From Betaproteobacteria bacterium (GTDB lineage Bacteria > Pseudomonadota > Gammaproteobacteria > Burkholderiales > Rhodocyclaceae): DNA of 64,000 bases. The stretch lies in assembly GCA_028065725.1 (NCBI GenBank), contig JAPTVL010000047.1, forward strand, positions 4,797 to 68,796. The letters run 5' to 3'. The position numbers and the translations under genes were made by a program. Under the pieces are notes generated by a model. The model saw only the letters and a program-made list of their open reading frames with translations, did not search any database and was not told the DNA's origin. Below are positions 27,684-35,622 of this stretch, piece by piece. Positions within the stretch are counted from its first letter, which is position 1, and every line of letters begins with the position of its first letter.

Positions 27684-28046
27684 ATGAAAGCACTGCTGGG
27701 CACCCTCATCCTGTTACTTGTCATCGGCAGCAACGCCGCCATGGCGCAGCGGGCGGCGCTGGTCAAGGGGCCGCCGGCGATTTCCTGCGGCGCCTATGTC
27801 GAGTCCCGGCTGGACGAGGGCGCGCTGGGACCGAACGCGATCCAGATGTTTTCGTGGGTGCAGGGCTATCTGAGCGCCTACAACAACTACTCGAAATACC
27901 CGGTGGTCGACGTTCCCTCGTTTGCCGGCATCGCCGCCTTCCTCGACAAGTACTGCCAGGAAAATCCGCTGCACCATGTGGCCCACGGCATCGATTCGCT
28001 GCTGGCCGAACTGGGCGGGTACAAGCAGCCCTACATCGGCAAGTGA
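27684..28046 (+). CDS. Small exported Rap1a/HdeA-like protein
   Basis: The 120-residue product has a signal peptide (MKALLGTLILLLVIGSNAAM, cleaved near MAQ) and a mature domain with one Cys pair (SCGAYVE and KYCQENPL), WVQGYLSAYN and a helical end. The pattern of early Cys, WxxGYL and late YCxxNPL is like the Rap1a/Tai and HdeA families of small disulfide-bonded periplasmic proteins (immunity proteins or acid chaperones). The similarity is judged by eye. No effector or type VI gene is nearby, so an immunity role has no support from context. Confidence 0.7.
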   Translation: MKALLGTLILLLVIGSNAAMAQRAALVKGPPAISCGAYVESRLDEGALGPNAIQMFSWVQGYLSAYNNYSKYPVVDVPSFAGIAAFLDKYCQENPLHHVAHGIDSLLAELGGYKQPYIGK

Positions 28047-28069
28047 GCGGCACGCGGGATCCTGCCAGC

Positions 28070-28663
28070 TCAGGGTTGCAGCAGCAGGCGGCGCAGGTCC
28101 GCGGCGAGCTGGGCGGCGGACAGCGTGTCGCGCAACAGCAGGCGCAGCCTTCCGCGCGCATCGTAGGCGTAGCTGAACACCGCGTGGTCGATACTGTAGC
28201 TGCTGCCGTCGGCTGCCGGCACCTTGCGAAAATAGATGCGGAATTTCAGGGCCAGTTCGGGCGTGGCGGCGGCCGAGGTGTACAGGCCGAGGAAGGAAGG
28301 ATCGAAGGTGGTGACGTATTCCTTGAGCGCCGCCGGCACGTCGCGCTCGGGGTCGAGCGTGACGAACAGCACCTGCACCCGTTTCGCATCGTCGCCGAGC
28401 AGCTGCATGGTTTCGGCCAGGCGCGCCAGCGTCAGCGGGCAGAAATTTGGACATTGCAGATAGCCGAAGAACAGCACCACGGCCTTGCCGCGAAAGTCCG
28501 CCAGCGTGCGCGGACGTCCGTCGTGGTCGGTCAGCGCAAAATCCTGCGCGTAGCTCCTGGTATGGCCGATATCGACACCATTGAAGTCGCTCGCCGCCGC
28601 GGTCGTGCCGGCGCAAAACAGAACGGCGAGCAGCCGGCAAACGAGGCGGGCAAGATCTCTCAT
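28070..28663 (-). CDS. SCO1/SenC/PrrC copper-chaperone thioredoxin-fold protein
   Basis: SCO proteins deliver copper to the CuA site of cytochrome oxidase or handle copper and redox stress. The 197-residue product has a signal peptide (residues about 1-24), then the thioredoxin-like domain with C71-P-N-F-C75 (LQCPNFCPLTL), VTLDPERD and the copper-ligand His160 (SIDHAVFSY). The usual CxxxC plus His triad is complete. The ATG at 28663 gives a proper signal peptide. It is convergent with the gene at 27684, divergent from 28810 and close to a multicopper oxidase, which strengthens a copper theme. Confidence 0.93.
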   Translation of the reverse strand: MRDLARLVCRLLAVLFCAGTTAAASDFNGVDIGHTRSYAQDFALTDHDGRPRTLADFRGKAVVLFFGYLQCPNFCPLTLARLAETMQLLGDDAKRVQVLFVTLDPERDVPAALKEYVTTFDPSFLGLYTSAAATPELALKFRIYFRKVPAADGSSYSIDHAVFSYAYDARGRLRLLLRDTLSAAQLAADLRRLLLQP

Positions 28664-28715
28664 GCGGCGAGGGTAACCCATTCGCGGCGAAATCAGGCGT
28701 GCTGCACCGTACCGG

Positions 28716-28744
28716 GCGCCGTCCCGCCGGCGCCGACTGTTGCC
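28716..28744 (+). repeat. Dispersed GCCGGCGCCGACT motif, copy 3
   Basis: GCGCCGTCCCGCCGGCGCCG followed by ACTGTTGCC lies in the gap between the SCO1 and 28810 genes. It matches the window-wide consensus. Confidence 0.55.
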
Positions 28745-28809
28745 GGGGGCGGTTTTGCTGGCAAAATGCAACGCATTGCAGGTGCGGCGGCGAGGAGGGA
28801 GACCAGGTG

Positions 28810-29676
28810 ATGCGACGGGGGATCGGCGGGCTGGCGTTGGCGGTGGTCGTTCTGTCCATGTCGGCCGCGGCGCAGACCGCGCCCGACCCCGATCATCAGC
28901 GGCGGCTTGCCGAGCAGAAGCTCAAGCTGGTCGAGATGCTGGTCAATTCCCCGGCGGCGCAGGCCTCGGCGGCGAGCAGGGATGCCGAAACCGCGACCCT
29001 GATCGAACGCGGCAGGGGCCTGCTCAAGAACGCCAGGGAGTCCCTTGCGGCGCAGCGCTACGGCGAGGCCGGGCAGGCGCTGGACGAGGCCCTGCGCAGC
29101 GTGTCCAAGGCCAACAGCCGCAATGCCGGCGGACTCTCCGACAGCGTACAGAAGCAGCGCCTGCAGGACATGGGCGAGCAGGTGACGACCTATCGCGGCT
29201 CGCTGGTCGAACTGACCCGGAATCCCAAGCTGGCCGCCGCGGCGCAGGCCGCGCTGCTGCGCGTCGATACCCTGGCCGAGGAATCGCGCCGGCTGGCGGC
29301 GGCCGGGCGCCTGGGCGACGCCAACAAGAAGATGGCGGAATCCTACAAGACCGCGGTGGAGGAAATCTCGCGCCTGCGCGCCGGCGAGGTAGTGACCCTG
29401 TCGCTCAAGTTCGATTCGCCGATGGCGGAGTATGCCTACGAGCAGAAGCGCTTCCAGTCCAACGAGATCCTGGTCGGCATGATGATCGCCGAGGGCCGCG
29501 CCGAAGGCGACAAGCGGCGCACGGTCGATGGCTTCATCCAGGAAGCTGGCCGACTCAAGGCCAGCGCGGTCGACCACGCGATGAACAACAATCACACGGA
29601 AGCCGTGGCGGCCATGGAAAAGGCCTTCGTCCAGCTCAATCGCGCGCTGCAGGCGATGGGCGTGCCGGCCTTCTAG
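28810..29676 (+). CDS. Exported helical protein of unknown function
   Basis: The 288-residue product has a signal peptide (GIGGLALAVVVLSMSAAAQT) and is almost entirely alpha-helical, rich in Ala, Glu, Arg and Leu with heptad-like stretches (RLAEQKLKLVEMLVNSP, AEESRRLAAAGRLGDANKKM). A segment EVVTLSLKFDSPMAEYAYE interrupts the helices. No catalytic motif is evident. It lies 12 bp before the tandem P-box-like gene, so the two probably form an operon and may interact in the periplasm. GGAGG occurs upstream of the ATG. I do not recognise the family. Confidence 0.72.
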   Translation: MRRGIGGLALAVVVLSMSAAAQTAPDPDHQRRLAEQKLKLVEMLVNSPAAQASAASRDAETATLIERGRGLLKNARESLAAQRYGEAGQALDEALRSVSKANSRNAGGLSDSVQKQRLQDMGEQVTTYRGSLVELTRNPKLAAAAQAALLRVDTLAEESRRLAAAGRLGDANKKMAESYKTAVEEISRLRAGEVVTLSLKFDSPMAEYAYEQKRFQSNEILVGMMIAEGRAEGDKRRTVDGFIQEAGRLKASAVDHAMNNNHTEAVAAMEKAFVQLNRALQAMGVPAF

Positions 29677-29688
29677 GGGAAGAAGCAG

Positions 29689-30447
29689 ATGCTGCGATCG
29701 ATATGGCTTTTGGTTTTGTGTCTGGCGGCGCTGCCGGCTCAGGCCGCGGGTGACGCCGAGGCGATCAACCTTGCCGGCCAGCAGCGCATGCTGTCGCAGC
29801 GCATCGTCAAGTCCTGGTGCCAGATCGGGCTCAACGTGCAGCCCGGCGTGTCGAAGCGCCAGCTCGACGAATCGTTGCGCCGCTTCGAGGACAACCTCAA
29901 GGCGCTTGAGGGCGTCGCCGCCGGCAGCGAAGCGCGCGGCGCGCTGGCCGGGCTGCGCGCCGCCTGGGCGCCGCTGCGCACTTCGGCGCTGGGCGTGATC
30001 CGCCAGGCCGACGCGGCGCTGCTCGACGCCCGTGCCGAGGACGTGCTGATGGCGGCGGAGCGCCTGACGCGCGCGCTGCAGGACCAGTCGGCCGCGCCGG
30101 TGAGCCGCTGGGTGAACCTCGCCGGGCGCCAGCGCATGCTCTCGCAGCGCCTGGTCAAGGTTTACATGCTGCGCCAGTGGGGCGTGGACAACGCGCGCCT
30201 GCGCGACGAACTGGACTCGGTGCAGAACGAGTTTTCCGGAGCGCTGGCCAGCATGCAGCAGCGCGCCGGCAACAGCGCGGCGGTACGCGAGGAAGTCGAC
30301 AAGCTGGCGCTGCAGTGGGAGTGGCTGCGCACCGCGCTGGCCACCGAAGGCGCCGAATCCTTCCGCCTGATCCTGGCCGAAGGCGGCGACGCCGTGCTGG
30401 AACTGGCCGACCAAGTGACGCTGCTTTATCAACAGTCCGCGCCCTGA
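29689..30447 (+). CDS. Free-standing periplasmic protein with two PilJ-N/NarX P-box-like modules
   Basis: The 252-residue product has a signal peptide (to AQAA, about residue 20) and two homologous helical modules. Each begins with a nearly identical motif, INLAGQQRMLSQRIVK (about 26-41) and VNLAGRQRMLSQRLVK (about 142-157). This is the signature of the PilJ-type N-terminal domain and resembles the P-box of nitrate sensors NarX/NarQ. Normally the domain is the sensor part of chemoreceptors or kinases; here no membrane anchor or output domain follows. It could act as a soluble binding protein with the product of 28810. It lies 17 bp before the multicopper oxidase. Confidence 0.82.
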   Translation: MLRSIWLLVLCLAALPAQAAGDAEAINLAGQQRMLSQRIVKSWCQIGLNVQPGVSKRQLDESLRRFEDNLKALEGVAAGSEARGALAGLRAAWAPLRTSALGVIRQADAALLDARAEDVLMAAERLTRALQDQSAAPVSRWVNLAGRQRMLSQRLVKVYMLRQWGVDNARLRDELDSVQNEFSGALASMQQRAGNSAAVREEVDKLALQWEWLRTALATEGAESFRLILAEGGDAVLELADQVTLLYQQSAP

Positions 30448-30464
30448 ACCACGGAGAACCCGCG

Positions 30465-31901
30465 ATGCCTTCCCGCCGCCATTTCCTGCAGACCGCCGCC
30501 GCGTTCGGCGCCACGCTCGCACTGCCGGCCGGCGCCGCCCCGGCCGCGCGCAAGGAAAGCCGCATCGAGCTGATTCCCGCCGCCTATCCGGTCGCGCTCG
30601 ATCCCGCCAGCACGGTGCGCACCGGGGTCTGGAGCTTCAACGGGGCTTTCCCCGGTCCCATGCTGCGCTTTCGTCGCGGCGACACTGCCCACATCGCGGT
30701 GAGCAACCAGCTGCCGCGCGAAACCACGGTGCACTGGCACGGCCTGCGCGTGCCCAACGGCATGGACGGCGTGCCCGGCGTGACCCAGGTGGCGATACCC
30801 GTCGGTGGTCGCTTCGACTATCGCTTCGAGCTGCGCGACTCCGGCACCTACTGGTACCACCCGCACCAGGCCAGCTTCGAGCAGGTGCCGCGCGGCCTCT
30901 ACGGTGCGCTGATCGTCGAGGAAGACAAGCCGCCGCGGGTGGATCAGGACGTGGTCTGGGTGCTGTCCGATATCAAGCTCGACGAGCAGATGCAGCAGGT
31001 CGAGGACTTCGGCCGCATCCTCGACGTCGCCAACGAGGGGCGCCGCGGCAGCCACCTGCTGGTCAATGGCCAACTCGCCGGGCCCGAGCGCAGGATCGAG
31101 GTGCGCTCCGGCGCACGGCTGCGCCTGCGCCTGATCAATGCCGCCTCGGCGCGCATCTTCCAGCTTTCCATTGCGGGCCACGCCGCGCGTATCGTTGCCT
31201 GGGACGGCCAGGGCGTGACGCCGCAACCCGTGCCGGCGCAGGGCCTGGTGCTGGGGCCGGGCATGCGCGTCGACCTGGTCATCGACTGCATGGGCAAGCC
31301 CGGCCAGCGGTTCGAGCTGCGCGATGCCGGCCGGCCCAAGCTGGCCAGCGCGGTGCTCGGCACCTTGGTCTATTCCGCCCGGCCGGCGCTGCGCAGCCGG
31401 CCGCTGACGACGCCGATCGCGGTGCCGCCCAATGCGCTGCCGGAGCCGAAGCCGGGTCAGTCCAGCGACCACTACATCATCTTCCAGGGCGGCATGCGCG
31501 GCACGCCGGTGATCGGCAGCATCGACGGCAAGGCCTCGCGCATCCAGGACATCATGGCCCGCGAGGGCCTGGCCTGGACCATGAACTACAACGCCCAGCA
31601 CGAGCACGCGCTGATGCACGAGCCGCTGCTGCACCTGCGCAAGGGCGAGCACGTGATCCTGCACATGATGAACGAAACCGACTTCGTCCATCCGATGCAC
31701 CTGCACGGCCATTTCTTCCGCGTGCTGGCGGTGGATGGCGTCGCCAATCCGCAGCGCGAATGGCGCGACACCGTGCTGATGGCACCGCGCCAGAGTATTG
31801 ATGTCGCCTTCGTCGCCGACAGCCCCGGCGAATGGATGTACCACTGCCACATCCTCGATCACGCTGCCGGCGGCATGATGGGCACCATCCTGGTCGAGTA
31901 G
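30465..31901 (+). CDS. Tat-exported multicopper oxidase (CueO/SufI-like)
   Basis: The 478-residue enzyme has a twin-arginine signal (SRRHFLQTAAAFGATLALPA) and all four copper-binding segments: HWHGLRVP (about residue 90), YWYHPHQA (about 130), HPMHLHGHFF (about 409) and YHCHILDH with the downstream Met (about 460). It should therefore hold type 1, 2 and 3 copper and reduce oxygen while oxidising Cu(I), metals or phenols. There is no long Met-rich insertion as in CueO. The ATG at 30465 follows GGAGAACCCGCG. Downstream it is convergent with the glycosyltransferase operon. Confidence 0.95.
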   Translation: MPSRRHFLQTAAAFGATLALPAGAAPAARKESRIELIPAAYPVALDPASTVRTGVWSFNGAFPGPMLRFRRGDTAHIAVSNQLPRETTVHWHGLRVPNGMDGVPGVTQVAIPVGGRFDYRFELRDSGTYWYHPHQASFEQVPRGLYGALIVEEDKPPRVDQDVVWVLSDIKLDEQMQQVEDFGRILDVANEGRRGSHLLVNGQLAGPERRIEVRSGARLRLRLINAASARIFQLSIAGHAARIVAWDGQGVTPQPVPAQGLVLGPGMRVDLVIDCMGKPGQRFELRDAGRPKLASAVLGTLVYSARPALRSRPLTTPIAVPPNALPEPKPGQSSDHYIIFQGGMRGTPVIGSIDGKASRIQDIMAREGLAWTMNYNAQHEHALMHEPLLHLRKGEHVILHMMNETDFVHPMHLHGHFFRVLAVDGVANPQREWRDTVLMAPRQSIDVAFVADSPGEWMYHCHILDHAAGGMMGTILVE

Positions 31902-31924
31902 GAGGCAGGCGTCGCCGCGGCGGC

Positions 31925-31952
31925 GAAAGTCGGCGCCGATACCACGGCGATC
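31925..31952 (-). repeat. Dispersed GCGCCGACTTTC motif, copy 4
   Basis: GAAAGTCGGCGCCGATACCA followed by CGGCGATC is the reverse complement of the consensus TCGCCGTGGTGCCAGCGCCGACTTTC. It sits between two convergent genes. Confidence 0.6.
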
Positions 31953-31969
31953 CCGTGGGCTTCGCGACC

Positions 31970-33388
31970 TCAGCCCCTGTCCTTGCCGAGGGCATTGCCG
32001 CGGGTCATTTCGCCCCAGTGTTGTGCGCTGCCGACAGCCCAGCGCCACAGGCCCTGCAGGCGCCAGAAGGCGACCAGCTGGCGGTAGCCGAAATTCTCGA
32101 CCACCGAGACGAAAGCCAGCGCAAGCAGCTGCGACTTCCTCGGATAGAGGCGAAACGACAGCTCCTCGAGCAGCAGCGCGGTGACCGAGAGCAGCAGGCC
32201 GAAGCTCAGCGCGATGAACATGAATGCCGCGAACGCCGCCCAGGAGAAGATGCCGAGCGCGGTGCCGATCACGATCAGGGCGTAGCCGGTGATCTCGAGC
32301 ACCGGCCCGAGAAATTCGAACAGCAGGAAGAACGGAAACGCCAGCCATCCGGCGGCTCCGCCGCGCGGATGGAACAACAAGCCCCGGTTCATTGCCAGGC
32401 TTTCGGCCAGGCCGCGTTGCCAGCGCGTGCGCTGCGCACGCAGCACCTTCAGCGATTCGGGCGCCTCCGTCCAGCAGATCGGGTCGGGCACGTAGGTGAT
32501 GCGGTAGGGGGTTCCGCGCTCGCGGTTGAGGCGGTGCAAGCGGACGATCAATTCCATGTCCTCGCCGACCGTGTCCCGGCGGTAGCCGCCTGCCGCCACG
32601 ACCTCGTCCTTGCGGAACAGGCCGAAGGCCCCCGAGATGATCAGCACGGCATTGAGCGGCGTCCAGCCGAGGCGTCCGAACAGGAAGGCGCGCAGGTATT
32701 CGATCACCTGGAAGCGGACCAGCATTCTGTCGGGCAGGCCCACCTCGGTGAGAAAGCCGCCGCTGATGCTGCAGCCGTTGGCGATGCGCACCGTGCCGCC
32801 GGCGACGATGGTCCTCGGGTCTTCGACGAAGGGGCGCACCACCTTCGTCAGCGAGTCGCGCTGCAGGATCGAGTCCGCGTCGACGGCGCAGAACAGCGGA
32901 AAGCGTGCGGCATTGATCCCGGCGTTCAGCGCGTCGGCCTTGCCGCCGTTCTCCTTGTCGATCACGCGCAGCGACCGGAACCGGGTCGAGCGGAAGACGC
33001 CGCGCACCTCGCGGCAGGGAACGCTGCGGCGGTAGGCCTCGGGGAAGGGCAGCAGGTCGAACTCGCGCACCAGTTCGGCCAGCGTGCCGTCCTTCGAGCC
33101 GTCGTTGATGACGACGATCTCGAACTCGGGGTAGTCGAGCTGCAGCAGCGAACGCAGGGAGGCTGTGATCGTCGCTTCCTCGTTGTAGGCGGGAACCAGC
33201 AGGCTGATCGGGGGATCGAAGCCGGTGCTGGCGCGGGGCAGCATGTCCAGGCTGTACCGGTCGATGTAGCGGCGCAGGCTCACCAGCGACAGCAGGTTGA
33301 GCATCAGGTAGCCGCCGTTGAGCAGCACGAAGTAGCACAGGAAGCCCCATTGCAGGGCGACCAGCCAGTCATGCATGGCGGCGTTCAT
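31970..33388 (-). CDS. Processive family-2 glycosyltransferase (membrane polysaccharide synthase)
   Basis: The 472-residue product has one N-terminal helix, a cytoplasmic GT-A domain and about three to four C-terminal membrane helices. Catalytic signatures are ISLLVPAYNEE, INDGSKDGT, DAD (about 170-172), GED (275-277) and QRTRW (319-323). The QxxRW motif marks processive beta-synthases such as those for cellulose, poly-GlcNAc or hyaluronan. The ATG at 33388 overlaps the stop of the HEAT gene (ATGA). It ends the operon kinase-regulator-YaiO-HEAT-GT and is the likely polymerising enzyme; a YaiO-YaiP-like pairing also exists in E. coli. The sugar is unknown. Confidence 0.93.
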   Translation of the reverse strand: MNAAMHDWLVALQWGFLCYFVLLNGGYLMLNLLSLVSLRRYIDRYSLDMLPRASTGFDPPISLLVPAYNEEATITASLRSLLQLDYPEFEIVVINDGSKDGTLAELVREFDLLPFPEAYRRSVPCREVRGVFRSTRFRSLRVIDKENGGKADALNAGINAARFPLFCAVDADSILQRDSLTKVVRPFVEDPRTIVAGGTVRIANGCSISGGFLTEVGLPDRMLVRFQVIEYLRAFLFGRLGWTPLNAVLIISGAFGLFRKDEVVAAGGYRRDTVGEDMELIVRLHRLNRERGTPYRITYVPDPICWTEAPESLKVLRAQRTRWQRGLAESLAMNRGLLFHPRGGAAGWLAFPFFLLFEFLGPVLEITGYALIVIGTALGIFSWAAFAAFMFIALSFGLLLSVTALLLEELSFRLYPRKSQLLALAFVSVVENFGYRQLVAFWRLQGLWRWAVGSAQHWGEMTRGNALGKDRG

Positions 33389-34449
33389 GCTGTGCACTCC
33401 GCTCCGGTTTCGGCCAGCACCTGGCGCAGCATCTGCGCGGCGTAGCGGTCGCTCAGTCCGGCCGCCATGTCGAGCAGGTCGGCGCGCTGCAGGAAGGGCA
33501 GCTGCGTCAGGGCACCCGCAGCCCGGTAGCGCACCCACCACTCCGGGTCGGCGAGCATTTCCCGCAGCCGCGCCACGTCTTCCCTCGTGCCTATCCGCCC
33601 CAATACGGTCGCCGCCTGCGCCCGTACCGGCCACGCGGCATGGACGGCCAGGCGGCGCGTCGCGGCGAGCGCGCGCGGATCGACCACCGCCTTGAGCGCG
33701 GCGATCAGCGTGTCCGCCGGCTTGCCGTCTTTAAGGATGGCCGCCAGGATCGGCCAGGCGTCCGCCGTCTGCACCGCGTCAAGCAGGGGCAGCAGGCGCG
33801 TCGCGTCGGCATCCCTGCTTCCGGCCAATGCCGCGAGCAGCACGGCACCGTGCGAGGCGTCGCGCACCTCGTCGAACATCGCCACGACGCGTGCGGTCGA
33901 CCAGTCCACGCGGCGCGCGACGACCGCCAGCACCGTTGCCGCGCTGCCCGCCGGATCGATCTGCAGCAGGCTGCGCGCCGCCAGCAGGGACAGTACCGGG
34001 TTCGGGTCCGTTATCAGCGCTGCCAGTGCGTCGCGCGCCTCGACGGCTTCCATGCGGCCGAGGCTCACCGCGCCCAGCAGGCGGCCGCGCATGTCGCCGC
34101 GGCGCATCAGCCGCATCGCCATCCCGGCGAGCTGCAGTTCCCGCGCCATGTCGCGCAGCCGCAGCCGCGCCGCGCCGCGCAGCATTTCGCTGAACTGCAG
34201 CCAGACCAGCATGATCAGTTCGCGGTCGCGGCCATGGACTCGGGGCAGGCGGTAGGGCAGGCCTTCTATTGCGTTCAGGAAAACGGGCGTCCAGCTTTCC
34301 TTGATGCGGGCCGCGCGCAGCGCCTTGCGGTCCGCCGCGATGCGCAGGAGGACGATCGCCACCAGGATCAGCAGGATCAGGGCGAAGACCGCAAGGCCGC
34401 TCAGCAGCGCCAGACGCAGCAGCGGATCAGAATGCGAAACGAAGTCCAA
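33385..34449 (-). CDS. Membrane-anchored HEAT-repeat protein
   Basis: The 354-residue product has one N-terminal membrane helix (LSGLAVFALILLILVAIVLL, about 17-37), a basic juxtamembrane region, then a helical solenoid with HEAT-like repeats (GRLLGAVSLGRMEAVEARDA, WPVRAQAATVLGRIGTREDV, WWVRYRAAGALTQLPFLQRA). No enzyme motif is visible. It probably scaffolds the glycosyltransferase or links it to the envelope or regulators. Its start overlaps the end of the YaiO gene by 23 bp and its stop overlaps the transferase start, indicating tight coupling. Confidence 0.88.
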   Translation of the reverse strand: MDFVSHSDPLLRLALLSGLAVFALILLILVAIVLLRIAADRKALRAARIKESWTPVFLNAIEGLPYRLPRVHGRDRELIMLVWLQFSEMLRGAARLRLRDMARELQLAGMAMRLMRRGDMRGRLLGAVSLGRMEAVEARDALAALITDPNPVLSLLAARSLLQIDPAGSAATVLAVVARRVDWSTARVVAMFDEVRDASHGAVLLAALAGSRDADATRLLPLLDAVQTADAWPILAAILKDGKPADTLIAALKAVVDPRALAATRRLAVHAAWPVRAQAATVLGRIGTREDVARLREMLADPEWWVRYRAAGALTQLPFLQRADLLDMAAGLSDRYAAQMLRQVLAETGAECTA

Positions 34450-35185
34450 GACGCAGGCCGCTGCGGGTGTAAAACTCGCCCTGGCGCTGACGACCCAGCT
34501 CCCAGTTCAGGGCCAGGCCCTTGCCGAGGCCATGCCGTCCCGCAAGGCTGCCGTTGCGGACGCGCGAGGTGACGAATGCACCGCTGCCGTCGTGCTCGGT
34601 CTCCCGGCCGCTGGCGAAGGCGATGCCGAACCAGTCGTGGTCGCCATAGTAGTGGTTCCATTGCAGGCGATGGGTGGCAGCAAAGGCCGCGCCGTCCGGC
34701 CCGCCCGCGAACAGGGTGTAGGCGAAGCGTTCGTTGCCGGTGTAGTGCTCGACGCCGAGGTTGATCACCCCGGTATTGCCCGCGTCATAGCCGGCGCGCC
34801 GCATGCCGCCCGACAGGCCCCATCCCTGCGCCGGCTGGAAATGCAGGCCGACCAGGCCATAGTGCCGCGACAGGACGCGGTGGCTGCCGCTCGCGCCGGC
34901 CTCGGCCTGCAACTGGAGCGAGGGTGCCAGGGGCAGGTAGCCGCCGGCATGCAGTTCGTCGTCGCGCAGGCGGTAGCGTTTGGTATTCCGCCAGCCGCCA
35001 TACGCGACCCGGTCTTCGGTATCGCGGTGTTCGATGCGAACGAAACGGCTGCTCCAGTCCGGCAGGCCGCGGCTCAGGTGCTCCCGCTCGGCGCCGGCTT
35101 CGATTGCGGTGCGTGGCGTCGCGGGTTGTGCCGCTGCCGATAACGCGGCGCCGACGAGGAGGATGGACAGCAACAGGCGCATCAT
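34427..35185 (-). CDS. YaiO-family outer-membrane beta-barrel protein
   Basis: The 252-residue product has a signal peptide (MMRLLLSILLVGAALSAAAQ) and alternating aromatic/polar strands typical of a beta-barrel, ending in the outer-membrane signature LRLGLRFAF with a C-terminal Phe. Segments such as YGLVGLHFQPAQGWGLSGG and HYYGDHDWFGIAFASGRETE resemble the YaiO domain. In E. coli YaiO is encoded with the transferase YaiP. It may export or anchor the polysaccharide made by the GT of this operon. The first of two ATGs (35185) overlaps the response-regulator stop. Confidence 0.85.
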   Translation of the reverse strand: MMRLLLSILLVGAALSAAAQPATPRTAIEAGAEREHLSRGLPDWSSRFVRIEHRDTEDRVAYGGWRNTKRYRLRDDELHAGGYLPLAPSLQLQAEAGASGSHRVLSRHYGLVGLHFQPAQGWGLSGGMRRAGYDAGNTGVINLGVEHYTGNERFAYTLFAGGPDGAAFAATHRLQWNHYYGDHDWFGIAFASGRETEHDGSGAFVTSRVRNGSLAGRHGLGKGLALNWELGRQRQGEFYTRSGLRLGLRFAF

Positions 35186-35622
35186 CGCGCTGCCCTTCGA
35201 ATCCGCCGCAGGCGCGCGCGCAATTCCTCGATCTGGAAGGGCTTGACCACGTAGTCGTCCGCGCCGGCATCGAGCGCGCGGGCAATGTCCTTCTCGTGCC
35301 CCTTCGAGGACAGCATCAGCACGGGCGTGTTGCCCCATTCCGGCCGGGCGCGGATCGCCGTCACCAGCTCGAAGCCATCCGCATACGGCAGCAGGACGTC
35401 GAGCAGGACCAGGCTGGGCGGGCCTTCGTTGGCGATCATCTGATGGGCCGCCCGCCCGTCCACGGCGTGGCGCACCGCGAAACCTTCGCGATCGAGGACG
35501 AAATGCAGCACGGACGCGACCATCGGATCATCCTCGATGACGAGCGCCGTCGCCTTGGTGCCACCTTCCCCCGGCACGCTGTTTCCCAACCTGGGGTTGT
35601 CAGTGTCAGCTGTTTCTCCCAT
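35182..35622 (-). CDS. Single-domain response regulator (REC only)
   Basis: The 146-residue product has about 25 disordered N-terminal residues and one receiver domain with IEDDPM, acceptor Asp75 (LVLLDVLLPYADG), a conserved Ser (MLSSKG) and Lys (DDYVVKPF). No DNA-binding or other output domain follows. It likely receives phosphate from the upstream hybrid kinase HPt and acts by protein contact, for example on the HEAT or transferase proteins. It overlaps the kinase gene by 17 bp and the YaiO gene by 4 bp. Confidence 0.95.
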   Translation of the reverse strand: MGETADTDNPRLGNSVPGEGGTKATALVIEDDPMVASVLHFVLDREGFAVRHAVDGRAAHQMIANEGPPSLVLLDVLLPYADGFELVTAIRARPEWGNTPVLMLSSKGHEKDIARALDAGADDYVVKPFQIEELRARLRRIRRAAR

